This document shows, in pieces, positions 55,044-63,202 of a DNA stretch of 64,000 nt. Under the pieces are notes generated by a model. The model did no database searches, was not told where the DNA came from, and saw only the letters and a program-made list of their open reading frames with translations. Made by a program: the position numbers and the translations under genes. The DNA is from Halorubrum rutilum (GTDB lineage Archaea; Halobacteriota; Halobacteria; Halobacteriales; Haloferacaceae). Within the stretch, counting starts at the first letter, position 1; each line of letters begins with the position of its first letter. Where the stretch lies: contig NZ_JANHDN010000004.1 of assembly GCF_024494565.1 (NCBI RefSeq), positions 310,001 through 374,000 on the forward strand. The letters are read 5' to 3'.

Positions 55044-55720
55044 CCGAGCACCTCACGTGCGGTACCTATCGCGTGGATACGGCCGTCCACGAACCGAACG
55101 ACTCGGTCGGCGATCCGGTCGACCTGTGCTTGATCGTGGGTGACGAAGACCGCTGTCCGCTCCGACGTGTCAAGTAACTCCTCTAGCAGCGCCTCGATCT
55201 CGGCCTGAGCCTGCGGGTCGAGGCTGGCAGTCGGCTCGTCCAGTAATAGCACCTCGGGGTCCATCATCAGCGTGCGGGCGATTGCGACGCGCTGGGCCTC
55301 GCCGCCGGAGAGCCCGGCGACCTCGCGGTCTGCGTAGCCGCTCAGGTCCACGCGACCCAACAGCTCCTCTACGCGACTCGGTTCGACCGATTCGCCGCGG
55401 AGCCGGGGACCGATCGTAACGTTGTCGCGGACGGTCCCGTCTCGGAGCGCCGGGTCCTGCGGCACCATTCCGACACGAGCACGGAGATCTGTCGGGACGA
55501 GCGTCCGGTAGTCTGCTCCGTCAAGGTAGACTGTGCCCTCAGTCGGCTCTTCAATCCGACACAGAAGGCGGAGCAGAGTAGATTTCCCAGCGCCAGAGGG
55601 GCCGATGATAGTGAGTGTCTTACCGGCGTGGACGGTGAGGTTAACATCGGTTATAATTTGATCGTCGCTGACGACGAACGAGAGGTGGTCCGTCCGTAGC
55701 TTCGCTGTGGTCGTGCTCAT
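55040..55720 (-). CDS. ABC transporter ATPase, FetA-type
   Basis: 226 residues. Walker A GPSGAGKSTLLRLLCRI, Q-loop MVPQDPALRDGTV, signature GLSGGEAQRVAIAR, Walker B VLLLDEPTASLDPQ. The short length and its pairing with a UPF0014 permease suggest FetA; the Q-loop MVPQDP is close to PstB-like ATPases but the partner decides. ATG at 55720, followed by the permease gene with a 4-bp overlap. Confidence 0.82.
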   Translation of the reverse strand: MSTTTAKLRTDHLSFVVSDDQIITDVNLTVHAGKTLTIIGPSGAGKSTLLRLLCRIEEPTEGTVYLDGADYRTLVPTDLRARVGMVPQDPALRDGTVRDNVTIGPRLRGESVEPSRVEELLGRVDLSGYADREVAGLSGGEAQRVAIARTLMMDPEVLLLDEPTASLDPQAQAEIEALLEELLDTSERTAVFVTHDQAQVDRIADRVVRFVDGRIHAIGTAREVLG

Positions 55721-55938
55721 TCGTGGTTATTGAACGACTGTAGGTTGGGACTATCTGTGAACATTACGACGAGTTCAACCAACTGACTGGTCCTGTCCAT
55801 GTCCGACGGTTCTGTTCTGTCGGGGTACCACTGGGGCGTGTGTCGAATTCGCGTCAGAACTGGCGTGCTACAGACAGAGGGTACATTCTGCAGCGGCAGG
55901 TGCTCGTCTCCAATAGTATCGCTGAACAATAGCCGACG
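55721..55938. other. gap between FetA-type gene and ArsC-like gene
   Basis: 218 bp. AT-richer than the genes, with no supported coding frame. Contains the promoter for the FetA-FetB operon. Confidence 0.4.
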
Positions 55939-56361
55939 TTATTCGTCACCGAAGAACTCGTCGAAGAGGTCGGTGACACGCCCCTCGATCTCGCCGCGAA
56001 TCTCTCGAACGCGGTCGATGTCCTGACCATGTGGATCATCAAGCGCCCAATCCCGAACCTCAACTGAGGCGTCCAACTCCAACGTTGAGCATCCCATCGT
56101 CAGAACAACGTCACATTCGTTCAACATCGCCGTTGAGACCTCCTGTGGGACGCGGCCCGTGAGGTTGATGTCGAGCTCTTTCATCACGTCGACAACTTCA
56201 GCGTGGACCTCGTCCGCGGGATGGGTACCCCCGGTGATTATCTCCACCCTGTCCTCCAGTCCGCGGCGCTGTCGCTCCCGCTCTGCGAAGGCAGCGGACA
56301 TCTGACTACGCCCGGCGTTCTGGACACAGACAAATCCGAACGTCACGTGATCATTACTCAT
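55939..56361 (-). CDS. ArsC-like low-molecular-weight phosphatase/arsenate reductase
   Basis: 140 residues. P-loop CVQNAGRSQM near residue 12, then TGGTHPADEVHAEV, TMGCSTLELDAS (second Cys) and RDWALDDPHGQD (general acid region). The TMGCS and DDPHG motifs mark the arsenate-reductase-like branch of LMW-PTPs. ATG 56361 follows TACTCATACGC. It is the intact copy of the family in a cluster with FetA/FetB; the broken copy is at 53482. It precedes the FetA-FetB operon on the same strand with a 218-bp gap. Confidence 0.78.
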   Translation of the reverse strand: MSNDHVTFGFVCVQNAGRSQMSAAFAERERQRRGLEDRVEIITGGTHPADEVHAEVVDVMKELDINLTGRVPQEVSTAMLNECDVVLTMGCSTLELDASVEVRDWALDDPHGQDIDRVREIRGEIEGRVTDLFDEFFGDE

Positions 56362-56746
56362 ACGCTGCCGGAGACGATGCCGAGGGATGTCGGTTTCTAT
56401 GATTGCTATAGAGCGATATTGGACCCTCAATATCATACGTTTAGTGCTGTGGCTACCACTCTGAACCGACAATGAGGGCTAACCAATGGCCGATTCACAC
56501 CCCGTATCCCGCACGCGACTCTGAACATCAACCGACTCTGGTAGAAGTGTCAGCAGTCAGTCTGCAAGCCCGTTCCATCGGTTGGTTCAGAATTTGGATG
56601 GAAAATAACGAGGTTCCGTTGCTGACTGCATACTCTGTATTCAGCAGCCGGTTCGTATCAATACCTGAGTATTCCAACAGAACAACCAATAAAGAATTTC
56701 GACGGAGCCCACAGATACTTTGGAACGGTCGGTCGTATCCGAACCG
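56362..56746. other. gap with repeat remnants before lipoprotein gene
   Basis: 385 bp, AT-rich. Contains the second copy of the right-type repeat (56563-56590) and CTCTGTATTCAGCAG near 56630. No gene is supported. Confidence 0.4.
56563..56590. repeat. dispersed repeat, copy 2 (right type)
   Basis: 28 bp, matching 4794-4821 at 24 positions (core CGTTCCATCGGTTGGTTCAG). It marks the right side of the accessory patch containing FetB, FetA and ArsC. Confidence 0.5.
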
Positions 56747-57244
56747 ATGTCGCGCCGAGACGTGGCCCTCCCGCTCGTCGTCCTACTCGTTCTGACGACT
56801 GCCGGGTGTGCGGCGTTCGACGCCTCCTCGGCCGACGTGACCGTCGAGAATTCGGAGTCGTCGCGATACCAGATGACGGTCTACGTGTTCGAAGAGCCAG
56901 TGGGCGCGGGTAATATCACGTTTCAGGTGACGAACGAGACGGGTGCTAGGAAAACGGTAGGACTCGCTCGACTCGAAACTGAGGGACCGTATTTCAATCA
57001 CTCCCTCGGTGGGGGGTGGAACGCGACGGAACGCCGGGTGGCCGTCCCGGCGAACGAGACGACGACGGCCTCGTTCGGCGCCTGGGAGCCCGGCGCGGCG
57101 ATCATGTACGTGTTCGAAGGGATCGACGGGCGCGTGATACGGACCGATTTCGCCGAGTGTGCTTCGGACTCACTGACTCACACCTTCGTGTTCTCGGAGG
57201 GGCCTGAGAACGGATATCGAGCGCACTGTCCGCCGGCTCCGTAG
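56747..57244 (+). CDS. lipoprotein, function unknown
   Basis: 165 residues. Signal MSRRDVALPLVVLLVLTTAGC with C21, then a beta-sandwich-like domain (VTVENSESSRYQMTVYVF, AGNITFQVTNETGA, TTTASFGAWEPG) and two later Cys residues (FAECASD, RAHCPP) that could form a disulfide outside the cell. No family recognised. Start at ATG 56747; GATACTTTGG lies about 30 bp upstream. Confidence 0.6.
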   Translation: MSRRDVALPLVVLLVLTTAGCAAFDASSADVTVENSESSRYQMTVYVFEEPVGAGNITFQVTNETGARKTVGLARLETEGPYFNHSLGGGWNATERRVAVPANETTTASFGAWEPGAAIMYVFEGIDGRVIRTDFAECASDSLTHTFVFSEGPENGYRAHCPPAP

Positions 57245-57736
57245 AAGCCCTCGATCTCGCTGTCCTCACGGTTACACCGGACGCAAGCCGGCCTCCGAGA
57301 GATCACCGTCCGACTCGATTCCCTGTTCGGCGAGACCGCAGCCGTCACTGACCGAAGCTCGCGGCGGAGCCGAACGGACACCCGGTAGCCGCTGACGTGT
57401 ATCACGGCCGTTTCGGTGGCGGGAACGGGCGGTCGGGACGCGATACGGACGTCCGACCGGTTCCGGAGGGTCCGTTCGTGCATGCGAAATGAAGGGGTTG
57501 CCGGACGCGACCGCTGTCGTTCGAGCGGTCACCAGTCCGAATAATCGCCAGACTCCGTCGGGACGGATATAGGTGTATAGAACGCTACGGAGTACGAGTT
57601 GGTGTGTTTCCCGTGGAGATCACGGCTCAAATTTACCCGAGATAACGACGCCGTAGCGTTGCGCGTTTTGACGACGACCATCCCGTTCCGTCGTCGATCC
57701 GGGAAATCGGACTGCGGCGGGTCGGAGGAAAGAACG
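57245..57736. other. 492-bp gap without a supported gene
   Basis: No frame on either strand looks like a protein. Sequence is near host composition, with an AT-richer stretch (57538-57600) that could be a promoter. I see no repeat or RNA gene in it. Confidence 0.35.
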
Positions 57737-58597
57737 TCAACCGCGGAGATCGGCGATCGTCTGGAACTCCGACGGGTTGCGGAGAACATCGCCGGTCGCC
57801 TCGGCGATCGCTGACCGATCGACGTACTCGATACCGTCGTTATAGATCAGCAACACGGGATCGTCCTGAAAGCTGCCGACCGGCCGGGAGGTAACGCTCT
57901 CTATCGCGACGTATCGGTTCCCGGGAAGCGTCGGCGTATCGGCGTACACGGCAGGGAGATCGTCTCCGTGTACACCGGCCAGCATATGACCGGGGGGAAT
58001 CACCGTCGCCGTCCGGTATTCGAACGGCGGATTCGAAAGAATCCCGATCAGGAGATACGCGAGGTCTTCGCAGTCGCCGCGGCCGTCGACGAGCGTCTCC
58101 TCGGCGGTCCGGACGTAATCCGGAACGCCTTTCGAGTCGATATCGGTCGTGTATCCGAGGGAGCGGACGAATCCGATCGCCCGTTCGAGTCGAGCCGTTC
58201 GAGAAATCGGCCGGGCGGCGTCCTCCGTCATCAGATCGGCAGCGGCGAGACGCGCCGCGAACCGTTCGACGTCCCGGCTCGTCTTCGCCGTCTCGAATCC
58301 GCCGAGGTATCCGTGATGCTCCTGAGCCGCCTCCGAGTACGCGGTTCGGTCCAACGCGAACGTGGAGCGCCACCGTCGCTGTAGGCGGTCGGTCCACTCG
58401 TACGTCATCACGTAACGGCTCTCGGTGACTTCCCGCGAAACCAAGCCTCCCGTGCCGACTCGCGGTGGTTTCGTAGTCGCGTTCGAATCTGGTGAGACGG
58501 CGGCGTACGACTCTCGAAGTTCACTGAGGAATACGGACACACCGGCGCCGATCGCAATACGGTCAATTACCTTTTCGAGAAGGCTTCGTCGCTTCAT
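57737..58597 (-). CDS. transglutaminase-like cysteine protease-fold protein
   Basis: 286 residues. Near the N-terminus a hydrophobic stretch (IDRIAIGAGVSVFLSELRE) could be a membrane anchor. The core has the Cys-His-Asp set: C176 in DGRGDCEDLAYLL, H204/H210 in PPGHMLAGVHGDD, followed by Y/AD residues. Such domains cleave or cross-link peptides; the Cys-dependent branch is often fused to peptidoglycan or protein-processing systems. A strongly hydrophilic N-terminal half precedes it. No partner is adjacent. Start at MKRRSLL, with an alternative two codons upstream. Confidence 0.6.
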   Translation of the reverse strand: MKRRSLLEKVIDRIAIGAGVSVFLSELRESYAAVSPDSNATTKPPRVGTGGLVSREVTESRYVMTYEWTDRLQRRWRSTFALDRTAYSEAAQEHHGYLGGFETAKTSRDVERFAARLAAADLMTEDAARPISRTARLERAIGFVRSLGYTTDIDSKGVPDYVRTAEETLVDGRGDCEDLAYLLIGILSNPPFEYRTATVIPPGHMLAGVHGDDLPAVYADTPTLPGNRYVAIESVTSRPVGSFQDDPVLLIYNDGIEYVDRSAIAEATGDVLRNPSEFQTIADLRG

Positions 58598-58706
58598 ACC
58601 CACCGTCGGGCGAGGTTAGGTGACGAAAGCGACCGCGCGGATGAAGACCGGCGAACGTCCGCGCGGGGACCGCAACGCGAATTGTAACAGTTCGTCGCGA
58701 CGGCCG

Positions 58707-58925
58707 CTATCGATAGCATTCGGAGTTGACGACGCAGTTCGCGTCGACGCTTAGCCAAGTCGATCGCTTTGCGTCGCCGCTCGCACCGGCCGGGAACACC
58801 GTCACCCGGTCCGGGGCGGAAGGCCGTCTATTGATTTCGTGGACTAACTCGCGTCTCCCGCCGGCGGCCGACTCCTCTCCTTTCGCCTCAGTACCCACCG
58901 ATGTCCGATCAGTGTCGCGGGTCAT
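58707..58925 (-). CDS. small protein with DUF7511-like domain
   Basis: 72 residues. The C-terminal part, APDRVTVFPAGASGDAKRST followed by WLSVDANCVVN, resembles a haloarchaeal domain I recall as DUF7511 (pattern D+CTVFP...TTWLSAD). The N-terminal half is low-complexity and charged. Function unknown. An in-frame upstream start at 58946 is possible. The name is from memory and unchecked. Confidence 0.5.
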   Translation of the reverse strand: MTRDTDRTSVGTEAKGEESAAGGRRELVHEINRRPSAPDRVTVFPAGASGDAKRSTWLSVDANCVVNSECYR

Positions 58926-59264
58926 CCGTTCTACATTGGTGCCCACCCCCAGCCGCGACTTGAGCGCTTATAATAGGCGAATAGTCGGGTCGACGACGGC
59001 GTGGAGATGTATATACTCATGGGATCGGTTCCGTTCCGGTATCGTCGATCCTCGGCCGTTAGACGCGTTCGGGACCCGTCCTGTGTCGGTAGCACCTCCT
59101 TCGAGCGCCTGCGCCAGCGGTCGGGAGCGAGCCCCGAATACGAGTAAGATTCGAAGGGCGGACCGAGACGGGCGGTTACGCTTGAGAGGCCGGAGCGCAA
59201 TGAGCTCCCCCGAGAGGGGCCGCGGTATCCTCACTGCTCGCTGTGCGGTGACGGTACCACACCA
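58926..59264. other. gap before the amphi-Trp gene
   Basis: 339 bp. It contains AT-rich parts, but no gene or RNA I can support. The last 30 bp lead into the palindromic promoter of the amphi-Trp gene. Confidence 0.35.
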
Positions 59265-59268
59265 TTTA

Positions 59269-59284
59269 TTTAGGTCTACCTAAA
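59269..59284. promoter_or_regulatory. perfect palindrome at the amphi-Trp gene promoter
   Basis: TTTAGGT-CT-ACCTAAA, 7-bp arms, overlapping the TATA-like TTTATTT (59265-59271) and placed 10-25 bp before the leaderless ATG at 59295. The form resembles metal-regulator (DtxR/SirR-type) operators such as TTAGG...CCTAA. Regulation by metals is an inference. Confidence 0.55.
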
Positions 59285-59294
59285 ATAACACGTG

Positions 59295-59603
59295 ATGACG
59301 CAGTCCGACGCCGACGCTCAAGACGAGACGGAAAGCGAGCCGACCCTCATCAGAGAGGGCCGGGACTTCGAACAGGAGTACCGTCTGTCCGCCGCCGAGG
59401 CGGGGCGTTTCTTAGTCGAGATCGGTGAACAGCTTCAGGAGAGCGACGAGCTGACCATTACCGGTGACGAGTGGAAGCTCCCGTTCAGTTTCGGAGAGCC
59501 GGTCGAGCTCGAAGTGGAGTACGAGGGGTACGGCGAACAGGAGCTGGAGATAGAGGTCGAGATTCCCGGGCGAACCGACGAGACGGCGCCGTCCGTCGAG
59601 TGA
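59295..59603 (+). CDS. amphi-Trp domain protein
   Basis: 102 residues. The core IREGRDFEQEYRLSAAEAGR, ALVEIGEQL-like helix, DEWKLPFSFGEPVELEVEYEGYG and a C-terminal acidic strand match the archaeal amphi-Trp family (about 100 residues, single conserved Trp in an amphipathic strand). Biochemical role unknown. Start at ATG 59295, preceded in frame by GTG; the TATA-like element sits 25-30 bp upstream, so the mRNA is leaderless. Confidence 0.7.
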   Translation: MTQSDADAQDETESEPTLIREGRDFEQEYRLSAAEAGRFLVEIGEQLQESDELTITGDEWKLPFSFGEPVELEVEYEGYGEQELEIEVEIPGRTDETAPSVE

Positions 59604-59671
59604 GTCGGGCGGATACGGGAGGCGACGCCGACCGCTCTCGACCCGATCGATTAAAGTCGACTTGTCCTAAC

Positions 59672-59687
59672 TAACCGCTAGTGGTTA
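59672..59687. promoter_or_regulatory. inverted repeat before the cobalamin operon
   Basis: TAACC-GCTAGT-GGTTA, 5-bp arms, about 16 bp downstream of a TATA-like GATTAAAG (59649-59656) and 59 bp before the cobT start. It may be a repressor site. The short length makes chance occurrence possible. Confidence 0.4.
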
Positions 59688-59749
59688 TCACCGACGCGGC
59701 GGCCGACGTGCGGGCTCGATCGACGCGGCGGGCCGGGGGTGTCGCGTGA
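59681..59749 (+). CDS. possible leader ORF before cobT
   Basis: 22-codon frame (VVITDAAADVRARSTRRAGG...) that begins about where a leaderless transcript would start and whose stop overlaps the cobT GTG (GTGA). The geometry is the same as at 8371-8445. Unproven; chance is possible. Confidence 0.2.
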   Translation: MVITDAAADVRARSTRRAGGVA

Positions 59750-60864
59750 GCGACGCGACCCTCGTCGTCGTCGCGGGCGCGACCGAGACGGCCGCGATCG
59801 ACGGGATCAGCGCCGCAGGCGCCGACCCGACGCTCCGGCGACACACGCCGAGCGCCGACCTGGAGATCGTCGCGGACGGGCGGCCCGCGTCCGGGTCGCC
59901 GGTGCCGGTCAGCCCCTCGGGCTGCCCGACGCCGGCGGTCGTCACGCGGGCGGTCCGCGAGCTCGTCGGCCTCGGCTTCGTCGGCGTCGACGCCGGCCTC
60001 GCCGTGCCGACGGCGCCGTCGGACGCGACCGTCCACGACGCCGGCGCCGCGCCCGGCGGCGACGTCCGGGACCCCGAACCGGTGCCGGACGCGGCGTCGA
60101 TCTTCGACCGGGGACGGGAGCTGGCCGGAGCGATCGCGGGGAACGGCGGCGTCACGGGAAACGGCGCGGACGCGGGCGACGCCGCCGACACCCCGAGCGA
60201 ACTCCTCGTCGCCGAAACGGTCCCCGGCGGGACGACGACCGCGCTCGGCGTCCTGACCGCGCTCGGCGAGCGCCCGGCGGTCTCCTCGTCGCTGGCGGCG
60301 AACCCGCTCGCGACCAAGCGCGCGGTCGTCGGGGAGGGGCTGGCCGCGAGCGGGATCGACCCCGGCGACCGCGCCGACGACCCGGTCGACGCGCTCCGGC
60401 TGACGGGCGATCCTGTCCTTGCGGCGGCCGCCGGGCTCGTCGTCGGCGCGGTCGAGCGCGGGATCGACGTGACCCTCGCGGGCGGCACCCAGCTGGCGAC
60501 GGTCGCGGCGCTGGCGCGGCACGCGGGGGTCGAGGGGCGGCTCCCGCTGGCGACGACCGCGTTCGTCGCCGACGACCCGACCGCGGACGTCGCGGCCCTC
60601 GCGGACGACCTCGACCTCGCGCTGACCGCGACCGACCCCGGATTCGACGCGAGCGACCGCCCGGGGATGCGGGCGTACGCCCGCGGCGAGGCGAAGGAGG
60701 GCGTCGGGATGGGCGGCGCGCTGGCGCTGGCCGACCGCGCCGGGGTCTCGGACGCCGCCCTCCGCGAGCGCGTGGCCGCGGTCACCGACCGACTCCTCGG
60801 CGAGCGCGGGGCGGAGAGGCGGGACGCGACGGCGACGGAGGCGAAGGGGGTCGATCCGCGATGA
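59746..60864 (+). CDS. cobT: CobT-like nicotinate mononucleotide-dependent phosphoribosyltransferase
   Basis: 372 residues of the archaeal CobT-like family (MJ1598/TIGR00303 type). Key stretches are GLGFVGVDAGLAVP, TVPGGTTTALGVLTALGE (phosphoribosyl-binding), SSSLAANPLATKRAVV and GIDVTLAGGTQLATVAAL. It activates the lower-ligand base of cobalamin by transferring ribose phosphate. The linker around residues 95-125 is Gly/Ala-rich. GTG start; its stop overlaps the next gene by 4 bp, so translation is coupled within the cobalamin operon. Confidence 0.82.
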   Translation: MSDATLVVVAGATETAAIDGISAAGADPTLRRHTPSADLEIVADGRPASGSPVPVSPSGCPTPAVVTRAVRELVGLGFVGVDAGLAVPTAPSDATVHDAGAAPGGDVRDPEPVPDAASIFDRGRELAGAIAGNGGVTGNGADAGDAADTPSELLVAETVPGGTTTALGVLTALGERPAVSSSLAANPLATKRAVVGEGLAASGIDPGDRADDPVDALRLTGDPVLAAAAGLVVGAVERGIDVTLAGGTQLATVAALARHAGVEGRLPLATTAFVADDPTADVAALADDLDLALTATDPGFDASDRPGMRAYARGEAKEGVGMGGALALADRAGVSDAALRERVAAVTDRLLGERGAERRDATATEAKGVDPR

Positions 60865-62189
60865 AGGGGGTCGTCCTCGGCGGGGTCAGCTCCGGCGTCG
60901 GCAAGACCGTCGCGGCGCTCGCGGCGATCCGGGCGCTCGGCGACGCGGGCCGTGCGGTCCAGCCGGCGAAGGCCGGCCCCGACTTCATCGACCCGAGCCA
61001 CCACGAGCGCGTGGCGGGGCGCCCCTCGCGGACGCTCGACCTGTGGCTGCAGGGCGAGGGCGGGCTCCGGCGGAACTACGCCCGCGGCGAGGGCGACGTC
61101 TGCGTCGTCGAGGGCGTGATGGGGCTATACGACGGCGACGGGTCGAGCACGGCCGCGGTCGCCGAGGCGCTCGACCTCCCGGTCGCCCTCGTCGTCGACG
61201 CGAGCGCGGGGATGGAGAGCGTCGCCGCGACCGCGCTCGGCTTCCGGGCGTACGCCGAGCGCGCGGGCCGCGATATCGACGTCGCCGGAGTCATCGCCCA
61301 GCGCGCGCACGGCGGGCGCCACGAGGAGGGGATCCGCGAGGCGCTCCCCGAGGAGCTGACCTACCTCGGCCGGGTCCCGCCGAACGGCGACCTGGAGGTC
61401 CCCGAGCGCCACCTCGGGCTCCACATGGGCGAGGAGTCACCCCTCCCCGACGACGCCCTCGACGCCGCCGCCGAGGGGCTCCGGACCGACCGACTGCTCG
61501 ACGTCGCGCGGGAGCCGGCGGGGGTCGCGGAGGCCGCGGGGGCGGTCGAGCCGATCGCCGCGGACGAGCCGACCGACGGCGACCGCCCCCGCGTCGCGGT
61601 CGCCCGCGACGACGCCTTCCGGTTCGTCTACCCGGCGACGGTCGAGCGCCTCCGCGAGCGGGCGACCGTCGAGCCGTTCGCGCCGACCGCGGGCGACCCC
61701 CTCCCGCCGTGCGACGGCGTCTACCTCCCCGGCGGCTACCCCGAGCTACACGCCGAGGCCCTCGCGGCGAGCCCGGCGCTCGACGACATCGCGGCCGCGG
61801 CCGCCGAGGGGGTCCCGGTGCTCGGCGAGTGCGGCGGGCTGATGGCGCTCGCGGAGTCGCTGACGACCGTCGAGGGCGAGACGCACGCCATGGCGGGCGC
61901 GCTCCCGGCCGACGTGACGATGCGCGACCGGTACCAGGCGCTCGACCACGTGGCGCTGCGGGCGACGCGGGACGCGCCGACCGCGTCGGCGGGCGAGACG
62001 CTGCGGGGCCACGAGTTCCACTACTCCGACGCCGACGTCGCGAGCGACGCCCGGTTCGCCTTCGACGTGGAGCGCGGGACCGGGATCGACGGCGAGCGCG
62101 ACGGGCTGATCGAACACCGAACGCTCGGAACGTACTGTCACGTCCACGCCGCGAGCGGGGCGTTCGACGCGTTTCTCGACGGGCTCTGA
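60861..62189 (+). CDS. cbiA: cobyrinic acid a,c-diamide synthase (CbiA/CobB)
   Basis: 442 residues. P-loop GGVSSGVGKTVAALAAI (about 6-22), KAGPDFIDPSHH, then glutamine-amidotransferase class I type II features: VYLPGGYPELHA and GECGGLMALAESL with the catalytic Cys (about residue 322), and HEFHYSD with a conserved His. It amidates the a and c side chains of cobyrinic acid using ATP and glutamine. ATG start overlaps the cobT stop (ATGA). A 5-bp gap separates it from cbiB. Confidence 0.9.
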   Translation: MKGVVLGGVSSGVGKTVAALAAIRALGDAGRAVQPAKAGPDFIDPSHHERVAGRPSRTLDLWLQGEGGLRRNYARGEGDVCVVEGVMGLYDGDGSSTAAVAEALDLPVALVVDASAGMESVAATALGFRAYAERAGRDIDVAGVIAQRAHGGRHEEGIREALPEELTYLGRVPPNGDLEVPERHLGLHMGEESPLPDDALDAAAEGLRTDRLLDVAREPAGVAEAAGAVEPIAADEPTDGDRPRVAVARDDAFRFVYPATVERLRERATVEPFAPTAGDPLPPCDGVYLPGGYPELHAEALAASPALDDIAAAAAEGVPVLGECGGLMALAESLTTVEGETHAMAGALPADVTMRDRYQALDHVALRATRDAPTASAGETLRGHEFHYSDADVASDARFAFDVERGTGIDGERDGLIEHRTLGTYCHVHAASGAFDAFLDGL

Positions 62190-62194
62190 TCGCG

Positions 62195-63202
62195 ATGTCG
62201 CTCCCCGCGACCCTCGGGCTCCCCGTCGTCGCTCCCCTTGCCGCGCTAGCGCTCGCCGTCGCCCTCGACCTCGCGATCGGGGAGCCGCCGGCGCGCGTCC
62301 ACCCCGTCGCGCTGTTCGGCTCGCTCGTCGAGCCGATCGACCGGTCGTGGTCGCGGCCGCGATCCGTCGGCGTCGCGGCCGCGGTCGGGCTCCCGACCGT
62401 CGCCGCGGTGATCGCCGGGGGGACCGTGTGGGGCGCGGCCGCGCTCGCGCCGCGCCTCGGCGTCGGAGCGCGTCTCCTCGCGGTCCCCGTCGCGGGCGGG
62501 CTGCTCTTCTCGACCGTCAGCCTCCGGATGCTGCGCGAGGTCACCGCCGAGGTCGTCGCGCTGACCGAGACCGACCCGGACGCGGCCCGCGAGTCGATCC
62601 GGGCGCTCGTGGGGCGGGATACCGGAGACCTCTCGCCGGGGGCCCTCCGGAGCGCGGCCGTCGAGAGCGCGGCCGAGAACCTCGCCGACGGGTTCGTCGC
62701 CCCGCTCGTGGGGTTCGCGGCCGGCGCGACGGTCGGGCTCGCGGTCGGGGGTTCCGAGGCCGTCCTCCCGCTCGCGCTGGGCGTCGCCGGCGCGGCGTGG
62801 GCGAAGGCCGTCAACACGCTCGACTCGATGCTCGGCTACCGGTCGAAGCCGGCCGGGTGGGCGAGCGCCCGGCTCGACGACGCGGTCATGTTCCTCCCGG
62901 CCCGCGCGACCGCCGGCTGTCTCGCGGTCGCGGCCGGCTCGGTCGGGGCCCTCTCGCGGGCGCGGTCGTGGGCGCGAGAGCCGGGGTCGCCGAACTCCGG
63001 GTGGCCGATGGCGACCGCGGCGGCCGCGCTCGACGTGCGGCTGGCGAAGCCGGGTCACTACGCGCTCAATCCGACCGCGGCGGCGCCGAGCGTCGCCGAC
63101 GCGGAGCGGGCGGTCCGGCTCGTCGGCGTCGCCGGCGGGGTCGCCGTCGCGGGGACGGCCGGGTGGCTGGCGGCGGTCGCGGGGGTGGTCGCGTGGTCCT
63201 GA
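62195..63202 (+). CDS. cbiB: adenosylcobinamide-phosphate synthase (CbiB/CobD)
   Basis: 335 residues with about five TM segments. CbiB family motifs: LALAVALDLAIGEPPARVHPV (about 17-37), RALVGRDTGDLSPGALRSAA, VESAAENLADGFVAPL (about 151-166), VNTLDSMLGYRSKP and LDDAVMFLPARATAG. It attaches the aminopropanol linker to cobyrate at the membrane. ATG 62195. It overlaps the cobS start by 10 bp. Confidence 0.92.
   Translation: MSLPATLGLPVVAPLAALALAVALDLAIGEPPARVHPVALFGSLVEPIDRSWSRPRSVGVAAAVGLPTVAAVIAGGTVWGAAALAPRLGVGARLLAVPVAGGLLFSTVSLRMLREVTAEVVALTETDPDAARESIRALVGRDTGDLSPGALRSAAVESAAENLADGFVAPLVGFAAGATVGLAVGGSEAVLPLALGVAGAAWAKAVNTLDSMLGYRSKPAGWASARLDDAVMFLPARATAGCLAVAAGSVGALSRARSWAREPGSPNSGWPMATAAAALDVRLAKPGHYALNPTAAAPSVADAERAVRLVGVAGGVAVAGTAGWLAAVAGVVAWS

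Noticed and set aside
59739..62189. One long plus-strand frame spanning cobT and cbiA
   Set aside because: The cobT part of this frame is out of phase with the conserved protein; only the segment from ATG 60861 encodes CbiA.
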